Positions 54,100-63,740 of a stretch of 64,000 bases of DNA are shown in pieces (the stretch's first letter is position 1; every line of letters begins with the position of its first letter). The notes under the pieces were generated by a model. That model did no database searches, had not been told where the DNA came from, and worked only from the letters and a program-made list of their open reading frames with translations. Origin of the DNA: Hyposmocoma kahamanoa (lineage: Eukaryota; Arthropoda; Insecta; Lepidoptera; Cosmopterigidae). The DNA lies in NCBI RefSeq assembly GCF_003589595.1, contig NW_020653397.1, positions 1,783,092-1,847,091 of the forward strand, given 5' to 3'. The translations under genes and the position numbers were made by a program.

Positions 54100-54432
54100 A
54101 AAATAATAATTGAATATCAATTCAATAAAAATTTAATTAATACAGTGAATAGCGACATCTCTCGCCAGGACTGGTAGCTGTAAAGGTACTAACTGGGTGA
54201 TAAATCTGTAATAGGTTTCTCATAGACGGCGCTACGACTAAAAAGTCGTTGAAAGACCAAATACAAAGACACGACGCAAGCACATAGAAAAATTCGTGAG
54301 GTCCGTTGGTTCGTTCCGTGGCTTAGTTGGTATAGCGTCTGGCACGGTATGCAAGAAGATGTCAGTTCGAATCCGACTGGATCGAAGGAATTTTTTCTGA
54401 GTGTTCGATCTTTGTATTAATAATTAAAACAC
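54100..54432 (+). repeat. Family C composite tRNA-like SINE, full length
   Basis: Reference copy. The head is ATAGCGACATCTCTCG, CTGGTAGCTGTAAAGG, CATAGACGGCGCTACG, AAAAAGTCGTTGAAAG and GCACATAGAAAAATTCGTG. The tRNA-like part is GTTCCGTGGCTTAGTTGG then GCGTCTGGCACGGTATGC and AGTTCGAATCCGACTGG, and the tail is TTTTTTCTGAGTGTTCGATC with TATTAATAATTAAAA. Three RNA polymerase III-like boxes and the conserved head make it a two-part SINE. Confidence 0.9.
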
Positions 54433-54534
54433 AACAAAGTTATTTTTTTTTTAAACAATAATCAATATTTTCTTTCCTGTTTTTAACCTGTCATTTCTAG
54501 TAAGTTACCTGTCGAATGACAGTACTACAGTAAA
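54433..54534. other. Short spacer
   Basis: Nothing recognised. Confidence 0.4.
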
Positions 54535-54752
54535 GTACTACAGGGAAGTACCTATTTCTGCCGCCAAGCAGTAACGTGAGCATTAATGCGTTCCGGTTTA
54601 GAAGAGACACATGAGACTGGTCAACTGCGCCCCTCAGATCTTTGCAATTTAAAGCTCTGTATGACACTGTAACAGTTACGGATAGGCCTGTCGCTTACCA
54701 CCAGGCGCACAACTTCTTCGTCCCGTTACTTGATATTATAAAATAAAAAAAT
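54535..54752 (+). repeat. Family A repeat with internal deletion
   Basis: CTGCCGCCAAGCAGTAACG, TTAATGCGTTCCGG, then GACACATGAGACTGG, CAGATCTTTGCAATTTAAAG and CTTACCACCAGGCGCACAAC, with the tail GATATTATAAAATAAAA. The GGTGCTGGTGAAATTACA block is missing. Confidence 0.85.
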
Positions 54753-55316
54753 AATGTGTATTTAAAAAACTTAAAATTAATTTAAAAAAATCTATTTCTT
54801 CCGATCTAAAATCGCGTATATTATGTCTTTCTGTAATTTGTCCTACCCTTAGAGGGTGTCACGTGGTACTTTACAATAATCTACCAACTTAAATTGTGTT
54901 TTATACGCTTCAACTGTGATATGCAATAAATTATTTGACTGTGAAAACAAAATTAAACAGAAATACAACATCGATTCTTACTTTCAACCGTGCAAAATTA
55001 GAAGCTCTAACCTTAAAATTTAACAAAGTAAAGCTGTAATACAATTATATACTACGATGGTAGGCACATTCTTTAACTAAGCTGCGTTGCAATTCGCATG
55101 AAAATTATTTTAATTCTAAATAACAGTAATTCTAGCTCTTGGCCAGCAGCTGGAATGGTCTGGAATCTAGATCGCGTGGAATCTAATTTTCCAGCTGTGT
55201 AAGTGGCATTCGGGAAGTGCATACAACGTGCATACTGGACGTTACGGAGTCATCGAATACACACTTACAACGAAAAATGGCGCGTTTGTATCGTCCTTAT
55301 GTGCTCATTTTTAGCC
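54753..55316. other. Non-genic stretch
   Basis: A short PLE-type tail phrase (CTTCCGATCTAAAATCGCG) is at 54797. Nothing else was recognised. Confidence 0.4.
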
Positions 55317-55640
55317 GACTAGGCTTTAAACATTCACTACCAGTTATTGTACATATGTCCACCATTTCCATGACAGAAAGAAAATTTATTCAATATAGCA
55401 TACAAGTAATGTCACCTTTAAGTAAATACCGATTTGAATGTCAGAAGTGCTTGATAAGTGTTATAGACGTATATAGGCGATTTCTGTTCGCCCGGTACAA
55501 CTGCTAATACATTTTTGTGATTATTATAAGTTAACGATGATCTTCGAAGCTGGTTTCTTGTGACCACGGAAAATCTGACAAGATTCTCTTGCTCCGTGAT
55601 ATTATGATGACTCTAGTTAATCTTATGTGTTGGTACAAGA
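55317..55640 (+). repeat. Family R repeat, copy 2
   Basis: Same order of blocks as 40075-40440: AAAGAAAATTTATTC, CCGATTTGAATGTCAGAAG, GGCGATTTCTGTTCGCC, TTATTATAAGTTAACG, GTTTCTTGTGACCACGG and AAAATCTGACAAGATT. It is followed by TGTGTTGGTACAAGAAATG and a family A start. Confidence 0.75.
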
Positions 55641-55654
55641 AATGTGTAAATTTA

Positions 55655-55695
55655 TTACTAGCAGTAGAGCTCCTTGTGTAAGAGTTCGTCCACGA
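55655..55695 (+). repeat. Family A 5' stub
   Basis: ACTAGCAGTAGAGCTCCTTG and AAGAGTTCGTCCACG, then it breaks into the third family R copy. Confidence 0.7.
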
Positions 55696-55915
55696 GACGC
55701 CTCTAGCGCTTTAGAGGCGTTTCACGATTTCTGTTCGCCTGGTACACCCATGGTACACCGGCTAACATATCGTTATGATTATTATAAGTGAATCTTCGAA
55801 GCTGGTTTCTTGCCACGGAAAATCTGACAAGATTTTCATGCTCCATGATATGATCACTATATTTTGATATCTGATGTGTTGGTACAAGAAATTTGTAATT
55901 TTTTTCGACTTAAAA
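55696..55915 (+). repeat. Family R repeat, copy 3 (tandem partial)
   Basis: CGATTTCTGTTCGCCTGGTAC, CACCGGCTAACAT, CTTCGAAGCTGGTTTCTTG, AAAATCTGACAAGATTTTC and TGTGTTGGTACAAGAAATTTG. Together with 55317-55695 it forms a tandem array in which R plus the start of A is duplicated. It contains the small perfect inverted repeat AGACGCCTCTAGCGCTTTAGAGGCG near 55697. Confidence 0.7.
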
Positions 55916-55927
55916 ATAAGTTAATTA

Positions 55928-56119
55928 GCAGCAGCAGACCTTACCTTTTTCAGCCGCCAAACAGTAACACTCGTATTACTACGTTTCGGTTTTGAAGGGT
56001 AAGGGTGCTGGTGAAATTACAGACAGGACTTTTTAACTTATGTCTCAGAGAGACGGGCGCAGTGTTAGTGCATCTCAGATCATTACGATATGTACTTGTT
56101 CGTCCCATCACGCTATCAA
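55928..56119 (+). repeat. Family A repeat, third R-linked copy
   Basis: GCAGCAGACCTTACC, CAGCCGCCAAACAGTAAC, TTTGAAGGGTAAGGGTGCTG, GAGACGGGCGCAGTGTTAG and TGTTCGTCCCATCACG. Head and central deletions are present. Confidence 0.8.
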
Positions 56120-56421
56120 ATTCACTTCGTAAAAGTATCTTGAGTAAAGTAAACATAACTTTGAATTGGGATTCGAATAATAGACTTGTGGTTACGGCGA
56201 ACAGCCGCAAGCTCAAGAAAATTCATTGACCGAATCGTACATTGGCTACGCTGGCTAAACCACATCCAAAGCGGCTAATCGGTTAAGAATGCAAGTTTAC
56301 AAATAAGTTGTTACAGTGAACAAAATACGTTTTATGTACAAATTGATTTAACTGATTTTTCAAATTCGATAAATATGATTCGTTTTATCATGCACTTAAA
56401 AAATCTCTAAATTTTTTTTAA
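56120..56421. other. Short spacer
   Basis: Nothing recognised. Confidence 0.4.
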
Positions 56422-56488
56422 TAATATCAAGTGACGGGACAAACAACAATTGCAGAGCCAATCAGAGCTTTAACTCGCAAAGATCTGT
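56422..56488 (-). repeat. Family A 3' stub
   Basis: ATAATATCAAGTGACGGGAC, then AGAGCTTTAACTCGCAAAGA. Short and internally deleted. Confidence 0.65.
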
Positions 56489-56837
56489 GTTGTTACAATC
56501 ATAGTGTTTGTTGTTGCAAAAATTGTACTTGATGAAACAAGTTACATTATCAACTTAAACAACATCTTGTTTATTTCAATCAAAATTTCACATTGTACGT
56601 TGTGACGTATATAATACAAGTTTTTTTATGTCGGTTACCTGGTTTCGAACTTGAGAAATTAGTTTTAATTCGAAACTTATATAGTTTCAACAAAAACGTA
56701 AACTTTGGAATTTAGTCACCTTTTTATTGAGAGTGCAATATTTACTATAGAATAAGAAGGCTTGTATGAAAAGCTTGATGAATGGAAGTGAAGCAAGAGA
56801 GGGTCATCGAAACAGTGCAAAATGGCGACCGATGTTT
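56489..56837. other. AT-rich spacer
   Basis: Nothing recognised. Confidence 0.4.
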
Positions 56838-56973
56838 TACTAGCCGTAGAGTACCTTGTGAAAAAGCTCAACCAGGGTTGTACTACCACCTTACCTATTT
56901 CTTCCGCCAAGCAGTAATATAAGCATTAATACCATTCCCAACGATCTTTCACAAGAAGCTCTACTGCTACTAA
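56838..56973. repeat. Family A head-to-head foldback
   Basis: A plus-strand 5' part (AGCCGTAGAGTACCTTGTG to CGCCAAGCAGTAATATAAG) is joined at about 56940 to a minus-strand 5' end (CGATCTTTCACAAGAAGC, TCTACTGCTACTA). The unit therefore begins and ends with the same family A terminus in inverted form. Confidence 0.75.
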
Positions 56974-58287
56974 TGATGAATAATGAATATTTCATTAATT
57001 CCTAACAAAAATGTACCAAACATTCTACGATTTACACTTCAGTGTGTCCCACGGTTAACACAGTTGGATTTTAACCAGATTCCTTGCGATGTCCTGAAAT
57101 TCACCGTTGCGACATGAAAGCGGCTGTCGCTGCGACTTGGATCAAAGTTAATTGACACTTCACAATGTGCATTCAATGTTGTTTATGCTATTATGTTTGA
57201 TTTTAAAAGTATTTTGGTGTTGCAGTATCGTTTCAAGCACTTCAATGCATACGACTGGAAGTTTAAAATTCGTAAGCCACGAAAAATATTGATAACACTA
57301 CAAGTAATCAATTTTTTTGAGTGTCAAGATGTTTCAAGCTAACATGGCGTCAGTTTTAGCGGGAAATAACATTCAGCGCCATTCTTTTGGTATTTTGGTG
57401 GGAAAATTCATAGTAATCGCGAACGTTTGGTTTCACCCATGAAATTGGATTTGGCGTCATCGATTTGTGAGCGGACACCATTGTTGCGAGACGAACGGTG
57501 ATTGCAACTGAAATTTTTAGTTACATTTTTCTGTTTTATTTTTACCCACTAAAATGGCAACCTGTATATTTTAAAAATTATTTGACTTTGACGAAACGTG
57601 ATAAAAACCTGATAAACACTTACAGTTATAACTTTTTGAACTTTTAAATGTCATGGCAATGTAATTGTTAGTTATCTTTAAAAATATAGAATAACACACG
57701 ATAATTCTGTGATTTCAGAGGAAAGTATAATATCGTCGGTATTTTGTAGAAAGGACGTAACCGCCATTTTGAATAAAAATTGAGGGGAAATATGTTTTAT
57801 GTTTTAACGGCCGTTTCAAAATATTTACGCAATGTTTTCAAATTCAGTTTTGGTTTCAAAATTGAATTTAAATTTAGCATGAAAAACTAAAACATGCTCC
57901 TATAAAAAAACATTTCAGCTCTCTCTATGTGTAATTATATTCTTGTAATCTAGATAAGTATACTCTACATACGTCCATCCGTCATTTCTTGGCATAACAT
58001 AAACAAATAAAAAAATACTTTCACTCCTCGAAACAACTGCATAAATTCATAACGTCACGCCGCCTGTAAGTTTTGTGTGTCTGTCCATCCAATCAAAAGG
58101 GTGAGAATTACATGTGACGAACAAAAAAGCTGTCAGATATGACAAAGTGATTCGTCATACGACTGACAGATGTGGGGGAAAAAATGTAGAGAGTATTGTA
58201 ATTGTGCGGTTAAGGTTCTGCTCGTCTTTTTATAATTTGTTTATAACAAAGTCACAAAGTCATTTATATGCTTCTATAATATATAAC
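56974..58287. other. Non-genic stretch with promoter-like motifs
   Basis: No repeat copy. Around 57345 a Kozak-like AACATGGCGTC starts a 32-codon frame (MASVLAGNNIQRHSFG at the start) ending at a stop near 57440. CCGCCATTTTG occurs at 57762. This could be a first exon or just chance; no splice donor was demonstrated. Confidence 0.25.
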
Positions 58288-58540
58288 TTTTTAACCGACT
58301 TAAAAAAGAGAAGGTTCTCAATTCCACTGTATTTTTTACGTATGTTATGCTATAACTTTTTGAGAACCGATTATGACGATTCTTTTTTTTTACTGGAAAG
58401 AGGGTACCTCAGTATTGATCCCATTTAAATTTGAAGGAAATATTCCGGTAACCGTCTTCAATAAAACTTGGCAAATTGGTGTTATTCGACCTTTTGAGGT
58501 CGGTTTTTTTATAACAAAGTTACGATTTAAATTTGTATTG
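58288..58540 (+). repeat. Family F repeat
   Basis: TTTAACCGACTTAAAAAAG, GGTTCTCAATTCCACTG, CGATTATGACGATTC, TACTGGAAAGAGGGTACC and ACTTGGCAAATTGGTG. An internal block (the CACTTTCC region) is shortened. Confidence 0.75.
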
Positions 58541-58565
58541 AATTGATATTCAATTAGTTTTTACA

Positions 58566-58793
58566 CTATTTTCTCATAGATGGCGCTGCGGCTAAAAAAT
58601 CGTTGAAAAAAACAAATACGAAGACACGACAACAAACACATAGAAAAATTCGTGAGGTCTGCTGGTTCGTTCCGTGGCTTAGTTGCTATAGCGTCTGGCA
58701 TGGTATGCTATAAGACGTCAGTTTGAATCCGGCCGGATCGAAAGAATTTTTTCTGAGTGTTCGATCTTAATATTAATAATTAAAGTTACAATT
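58566..58793 (+). repeat. Family C SINE, nearly complete
   Basis: CATAGATGGCGCTGCGGC, AAAATCGTTGAAAAAAAC, CACATAGAAAAATTCGTG, TTCCGTGGCTTAGTTGC, CAGTTTGAATCCGGCCGG and TTTTTTCTGAGTGTTCG. It lacks only the outermost 5' head. Confidence 0.9.
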
Positions 58794-58802
58794 ATTAATA
58801 CA

Positions 58803-58999
58803 TCAAGCGACATGACGAACAAGTCGTGCACCTGGTGGTAAGCGACACGCCTACCCATAACAGTTAAAAAACCACTCGGAGCTTCAAACCGCAGAGATCT
58901 AAGGAGCAATCACTGGCACTGCGTCCGCTACCTTGAGATATAATGTTGACAAGTCCCACGTGCCTGCAATTTCACCAGCACCCAAACCCGAAACTCAGT
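58803..58999 (-). repeat. Family A repeat, 3' part
   Basis: AAGCGACATGACGAACAAGTCG, CACCTGGTGGTAAGCGACAC, CGCTACCTTGAGATATAATG and ACGTGCCTGCAATTTCACC. The 5' half ends at CAGTAATA. Confidence 0.85.
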
Positions 59000-59629
59000 A
59001 ATATAACTTCATACACTTTGATGACAAAAATTCATAAATGTGATCTACTTACTTATATTTGAATTAAATATTAAAAACAATTAAATGTGAAGACAAAATG
59101 TCTATTTACAAAGTGCAACCGCTAGAGTTTCATCATTCTTAGACTTCATTCCCTACGATACTTTGACGTCATATGGTTCTCATAATTTCGTTTATACGCA
59201 CAGAACCCTAAAAGCTAGAGAACAAATCGACAATTAGATGCGTACGCGCATCGAGTCGGAAACCTTTCACAACTGGGGAATTATTGTTAATTTTGTATGA
59301 ATGTATGGCTGTTACACATTTGTATGAGTCCATTGATACTACTAATTCAATAGTAAAGGATTTCATGGCAAATGGTCCTTGGCGCTTTTTCAAGTATTGT
59401 TGAAGAGTATATACACCTCTTTTTTCGTTGTCATTTCTCAATAGCTTTTGCAGCGCTTGTAGATCGAATTATATAATGACTATTCGGAAAGTAGTTTACT
59501 TTTATATCGAAGAATTAACTTTATATCGATTTGATATTTTTGACAACCCTTTTCTTTAAATAAAACATAGGTGTGCTATTGGACTAACATTTCACATGAT
59601 GGAAAGTGACGATAGCGCATTTTTTTAAT
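59000..59629. other. Non-genic stretch
   Basis: Holds TGACGTCA at 59164 and a TCACATGATGGAAAGTGACG phrase (59592) related to 9723 and 52660. No gene was recognised. Confidence 0.4.
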
Positions 59630-59765
59630 GACACCAAATGACAGAACGAACAAGTCGTGTGTTAAGCGACACGCCAGTCCATAGCAGTCGCATTGCAGCA
59701 AAGCTCTGAGTGAGATTTTGAACGCAAAGATTTTAGAGACTTACCCTTCGACACCGGAACGCAAC
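59630..59765 (-). repeat. Family A repeat (inverted pair, left)
   Basis: AAATGACAGAACGAACAAGTCG, AAGCGACACGCCAGTCC, then CTTACCCTTCGACACCGG and AACGCAAC. Several internal gaps. Confidence 0.75.
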
Positions 59766-59775
59766 AATTCAATCC

Positions 59776-59987
59776 AAGCAATGATGTGTGCATTACTGCG
59801 TGTCGGTTTTGAAAGGTGCTGGGAAATTACAGGTACATGGAAGTTGACAACTTATGTCCTAGGGTGACGGGTGTAGGGGCAGTGCTACTCAGATGTATGT
59901 GATTTTGAGTAGCATTGTGACTGTTATGAGCAGAAGTGTCGCTTATTTGTCCATCCCGTCACTTACGTCTTAGTATCATAAAAAAAA
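59776..59987 (+). repeat. Family A repeat (inverted pair, right)
   Basis: CAAGCAATGATGTGTGCATT, GAAATTACAGGTACATGG, GTGACGGGTGTAGGGGCAG and CATCCCGTCACTTACG with tail CATAAAAAAAATC. Joined head to head with the minus-strand copy at 59630. Confidence 0.8.
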
Positions 59988-60114
59988 TCAAACCAGAGTT
60001 GCAGCACGTCCGAATCTATAGTCTCTGTCCACTGTACTAAATGACGAAATATATGACTGATAATAATATCATGTACCGGTAGTAAAATTTACTTTAGCCG
60101 CGGTTAAAATAAAA

Positions 60115-60382
60115 ACATGATATTGAATATTAATGCAATACAAATTTAAATACAGTTAATAGCAATACCTCTAGCCGTGGCTGGTAGCTGTAAAGTTACC
60201 TGGGTGACGAAATGCTTTGATAGATTTCTCATAAATGGCGCTACGGCTAAAAAGTCGTTGAAAAACCAAATACAAAAGGATTAAACAACAAGCACATAGA
60301 AAAATTCGTGAGGTCCGCTGGTTTGTTCAATGGCTTAGTGTCTAGAACGGTTCGAATCCGGCCGGATTGAAGGAATTTTTTC
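60115..60382 (+). repeat. Family C SINE with deleted tRNA-like part
   Basis: The head is intact (AGCAATACCTCTAGCCG, TGGTAGCTGTAAAG, TCATAAATGGCGCTACGG, CACATAGAAAAATTCGTG). The tRNA part is shortened to GGCTTAGTGTCTAGAACGG and directly followed by TTCGAATCCGGCCGG. A-box to B-box spacing is collapsed. Confidence 0.85.
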
Positions 60383-60747
60383 AAAGCGACAAAGTAGTGG
60401 AGTAATTTCACAAAAAAATATTGAACATCAATTCAATACAAATTGAATAAAAAAAACAAAACTTAAATAAAACTGCGTTTTACACCTGTAACTAGAGTAG
60501 TTACAGTAATCCAATACTTGACTAGACTTCGTTAACCACCGAGTGGTTTGTAACACAACTAGAATTAACCGTTGGTTCAAATATTCATTACCGAGTTAAT
60601 CCTAGGCGTTAATCTGCTTTAGTAGGGTGTTAGAATGTTAATGTTCTGTTTAGGAGGCACGTGCTTTGCAGTGGACAACTTCCAACCGTTAAATATATAA
60701 AAATACAATAATTGAAAATCGTGATGTTTTTACTGCCGTGACATTCA
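60383..60747. other. Short spacer
   Basis: Nothing recognised. Confidence 0.4.
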
Positions 60748-60918
60748 TACAGTTTTTAAGCGACTTCAAAATAAAAGTGGTTTTCTGTTTTCTTTTTTTG
60801 TTGAAAAGGGGGTACCTCAGTACCGGGAGCATTCAAATTTAAAGAAAATATTCCGCCTCTTAAAATGGCAAATTAGGAAATGAATCCCTTTTATTTGCTT
60901 TCATCCACTTTCCCTTAA
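60748..60918 (+). repeat. Family F repeat, 3' cut by family A
   Basis: AGCGACTTCAAAATAAAAGTGG, TTGTTGAAAAGGGGGTACC, GAAAATATTCCGCC and CACTTTCCCTTAACCAG, broken at 60918 where a family A copy starts. The ACTTGGCAAAT block does not reappear after it. Confidence 0.7.
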
Positions 60919-61176
60919 CCAGCAGCTGTAGAGGTCCTTCTGAAAGAATTCATCGAGGGAAGAACTGCCACCTTACCTATTTCTGCCGCCCAATAGTAGT
61001 GTGAGAGTTTTGAAGGGTAAGGTGAAATTACAGGCACATGGGACTTGCCAACTCAGTGGCAGTGCCCGTCAGAGCCTTATAATTCAAAGCTCTAAGTGGC
61101 ACTGCAACTGTTATAGACAGGCTTACCACCAGGCGCACGACTTGCTCGTCCCGTCATTTGGTCCTTTAAAAAAAAT
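60919..61176 (+). repeat. Family A repeat
   Basis: AGCAGCTGTAGAGGTCCTTC, CTGCCGCCCAATAGTAGTG, GTGAAATTACAGGCACATGG, GCACTGCAACTGTTATAGAC and CAGGCGCACGACTTGC with an A-rich tail. Parts of the centre are deleted. Confidence 0.85.
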
Positions 61177-61560
61177 CTTATTCATATAGAAAGAACATGT
61201 AACTTGTCTCCTAAAGCTCGGATATCCAAGCTTCAACCCCAAATAAACACCCTCGGTGTTATCCTAACAATTACTGTAGATTCTCAATAAAACCAAAAGG
61301 GTTCAACAATAATCAGATACAGTATTTTATCCATACCGTATCATTGGGGCCTGTATAATTCCTTTGTGTGAAAGCAACAAATATGGCGGATTATTTATGA
61401 CGTCACAATTCTCGTTTGGTTTCTTTTTTGTGATTTATATATTTCTTTTTATGACAGACGTAAGATTGAGTGTTGTGAGAAAATCAAATAAAGCTTGAAT
61501 ATTAATAATGGTCTTAACAAGAAGAGTTGATTTAAACATCTCATAGCATAGTATTTAGTA
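61177..61560. other. Spacer with CRE and YY1-like motifs
   Basis: ATATGGCGGATT (61381) followed 17 bp later by TGACGTCA (61398), a combination typical of promoters, but no transcript evidence is visible. Confidence 0.3.
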
Positions 61561-61765
61561 ACAGTATAACTCCATGTGAAAGAGTTCGTACAGGGAAGTT
61601 CTGCCACGGTACTTATTTGCGCCGCCATGCCGTGATGTGAGGCATTATGGTATTCCAGTTTTACAGGCTGCTGGTGACATTACAGGTACAGGGACTTGTG
61701 TCTCAAGGCACTGCAACTGCTATGAACAGGCGTGTCGCTTAACAACAGACTCACGACCTATTTAC
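61561..61765 (+). repeat. Family A repeat, shortened
   Basis: CAGTATAACTCCATGTGAAAG, GCGCCGCCATGCCGTGATG, GCTGCTGGTGACATTACAGG and GACAGGCG-like AACAGGCGTGTCGCTTA. The middle third is deleted. Confidence 0.75.
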
Positions 61766-61865
61766 AATAATATTTTTTGTTTTTTAAACGAATAATATTT
61801 CACAAATCTTCTAACAGTAGCCAAATAACAGAATCCAAGATGGCGTCAATTTTGTTCTACGAATT

Positions 61866-61943
61866 TATGACAGGCGCAGAGGCAGCTCCACTCAGATTCT
61901 TGCGATTTAAAGGTCCGAAAGACACTGCAACAGTTCTGGATAG
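61866..61943 (+). repeat. Family A internal fragment
   Basis: ACAGGCGCAGAGGCAG, CACTCAGATTCTTGCGATTT and GACACTGCAACAGTTCTGG match the centre of the unit. It may be the displaced centre of the copy at 61561-61765. Confidence 0.65.
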
Positions 61944-61979
61944 TTTTTTCGGATCAATAGCGGATACATAAACGGATTT

Positions 61980-62829
61980 TTTTTTAATTTTACGGACTGT
62001 CCACAAACGGGATAAGTGTGGTAAGTAAAATTTATTCTTAGGAAAGCCGACACACCCTTCGCAAGTTACACAATAACGCTTTTCTTACAATAGTATTTTA
62101 AGACTTGTTAATATTTGAGTCACAGCACTGAAAATTACTCTCCCCCAAACTAACATAACTCAAATCGAAGCCAATAAAATATTAAATGCTAGAATTCCCG
62201 CCATTTTTCACCAATCGACTTTCGCGTCACGTCCGCCACTTATACCCGGCTAAACGTAATCATAAAATTGTTGTTAATAATTCAGCAGAGTTAGAGATAG
62301 GTTGATAACTTAGGGTGGATATCAGGGATGTTATAACCGAAACCGAATACGAATCGAAACAATCGGCTTTTTAAAAAAAAAGTCAGCGTGCCTACGCTCC
62401 CGTAATAAGCGAAATTATCCCAAAAGGTCTGAAAAATATTTAAAGAAGGACTTTCCTATACATTTGGGTCGAAATGATAAACATTGACTATGGAAAGTAG
62501 TTCTTTTTTCACCACGTGAGACAAACACTCTGCTGCATTTAATTGAATACCAGGTACTACTCAGTGATGAAGATATATGTATGAGTTAACTAATGCTACA
62601 TTATAAGACATAGTAAGTTAAGAGTATTATTAGTTAGAGAGTAAATTTGTTTGGGAAACCAATGAGATACAATTATAGCCCGTCGACACTAGTGGCATTT
62701 GAAACGAATAGCAATAAAACCGATTCGAATTCCGAATTCTCCCAACACTGACTACCCCAGTCGAAACATAGGTGTGGGAGTGAGATTATTAAATTTTCGG
62801 AATGTTCACTTTGTATCTAATGTCGGAAT
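61980..62829. other. Non-genic stretch
   Basis: Unique-looking. CCGCCATTTTT (62210) and CGTCACGTCCGCC (62228) add to the promoter-like flavour of this area. No coding signal was seen. Confidence 0.35.
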
Positions 62830-62960
62830 GTGCTTAATATTGGATTAGCCAATGGGCGTGGCGCTGCGTGATGAATCCCCGTTTAGATTTTCCTCGAAGT
62901 GTGATTGGTCGGATGCTCATTTCGAAATTGGAAAATGTGAGTTATTGCCTTATACCTGTT
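62830..62960. promoter_or_regulatory. CCAAT/GC-box promoter-like segment
   Basis: AGCCAATGGGCGTGGC at 62848-62862 combines a CCAAT box with a GGGCGTGG KLF/Sp-type box. A second, reversed CCAAT box (TGATTGGTC, 62902) follows about 55 bp later. NF-Y pairs with GC boxes are characteristic of housekeeping promoters. A GTGAGT near 63008 and a pyrimidine tract with CAG at 63030 sit downstream but are too close to each other to be an intron. No gene is identified. Confidence 0.3.
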
Positions 62961-63089
62961 TGGGAAATTGACTGTTATATAGAAAATCGCTTTCTAAAGT
63001 CGCTCAAGTGAGTTTTATCTTTTTTTCAGATACTTTGAGCAACAACAGAAGACTTTTGTAAATGGTTTTGTTGGAAATGAAGCTAGTGT

Positions 63090-63339
63090 TAGCAATAAAG
63101 CTCCTTATGAAAGAGTCGGTCCTGGGAAATACTACCTTTCCTATTTCTGCCGCCAAGCAGCAATGCTCACATTATTGCATTCCGTTTTTGAAGGATAACG
63201 GTGCTAGTGAAATTGTCAACTTACGTCAGGGTGGCGCAGTGGCAGTGTCCCTCGAATCTTTTTATTTAATGCTTTGAGCGTGAAACTTACCATCAGGTGC
63301 ATGACATGTCCATACCGTCATCGTAAACAAAAAAAATTT
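63090..63339 (+). repeat. Family A repeat
   Basis: AATAAAGCTCCTTATGAAAG, CTGCCGCCAAGCAGCAATG, GTGCTAGTGAAATTGTC, GCGCAGTGGCAGTGTCCC and ACCATCAGGTGCATGAC with an A-rich tail. Confidence 0.85.
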
Positions 63340-63387
63340 CGGACCTAAATCTAAGATCTACGTTTTGGTCTCTTTGCAGTTAATCTT

Positions 63388-63657
63388 GTAGGAGCTGTGC
63401 TCGTTGTGAGAAAGTTAGTCCAGGGGAATACTGCTGCCTTTTCTATTTCTATCTGTAATGTCAGCATTACTGTGTTCCGGTTTCGAAGGGTGCTGGTGAA
63501 ATTACAGGCACATGAGACTTGTCAACATATGTCTCAGGGTGACGGGCGCAGCGGCAGTGCCCCTCAGATCTTTGCGATTTAAAGCTCTGAGTGGCACTGC
63601 AACTGTTATGAACAGGCGTGTAGTTCACCATACGTCACTAGATATTATAAAAAAAAT
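63388..63657 (+). repeat. Family A repeat, nearly complete
   Basis: GGAGCTGTGCTCGTTGTGAG, TTACTGTGTTCCGGTTTCG, GTGCTGGTGAAATTACAGGC, GCGATTTAAAGCTCTGAGTG and CACTAGATATTATAAAAAAA. The CCGCCAAGC landmark is lost (CTATCTGTAATG). Confidence 0.9.
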
Positions 63658-63740
63658 GGTTAGCAGTGACCATGGGATATTTGTAAAAACAAATATACAA
63701 TTTATATCCGAAAAAATAGTTTTATTTCGTAAAAAATAAA
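63658..63740 (+). repeat. PLE-type fragment
   Basis: CAGTGACCATGGGAT, AAAACAAATATACAA, TTATATCCGAAAAAATAG and TTTTATTTCG, a shortened version of 19035-19135 lacking the GAAACGTCGG core. Confidence 0.55.
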
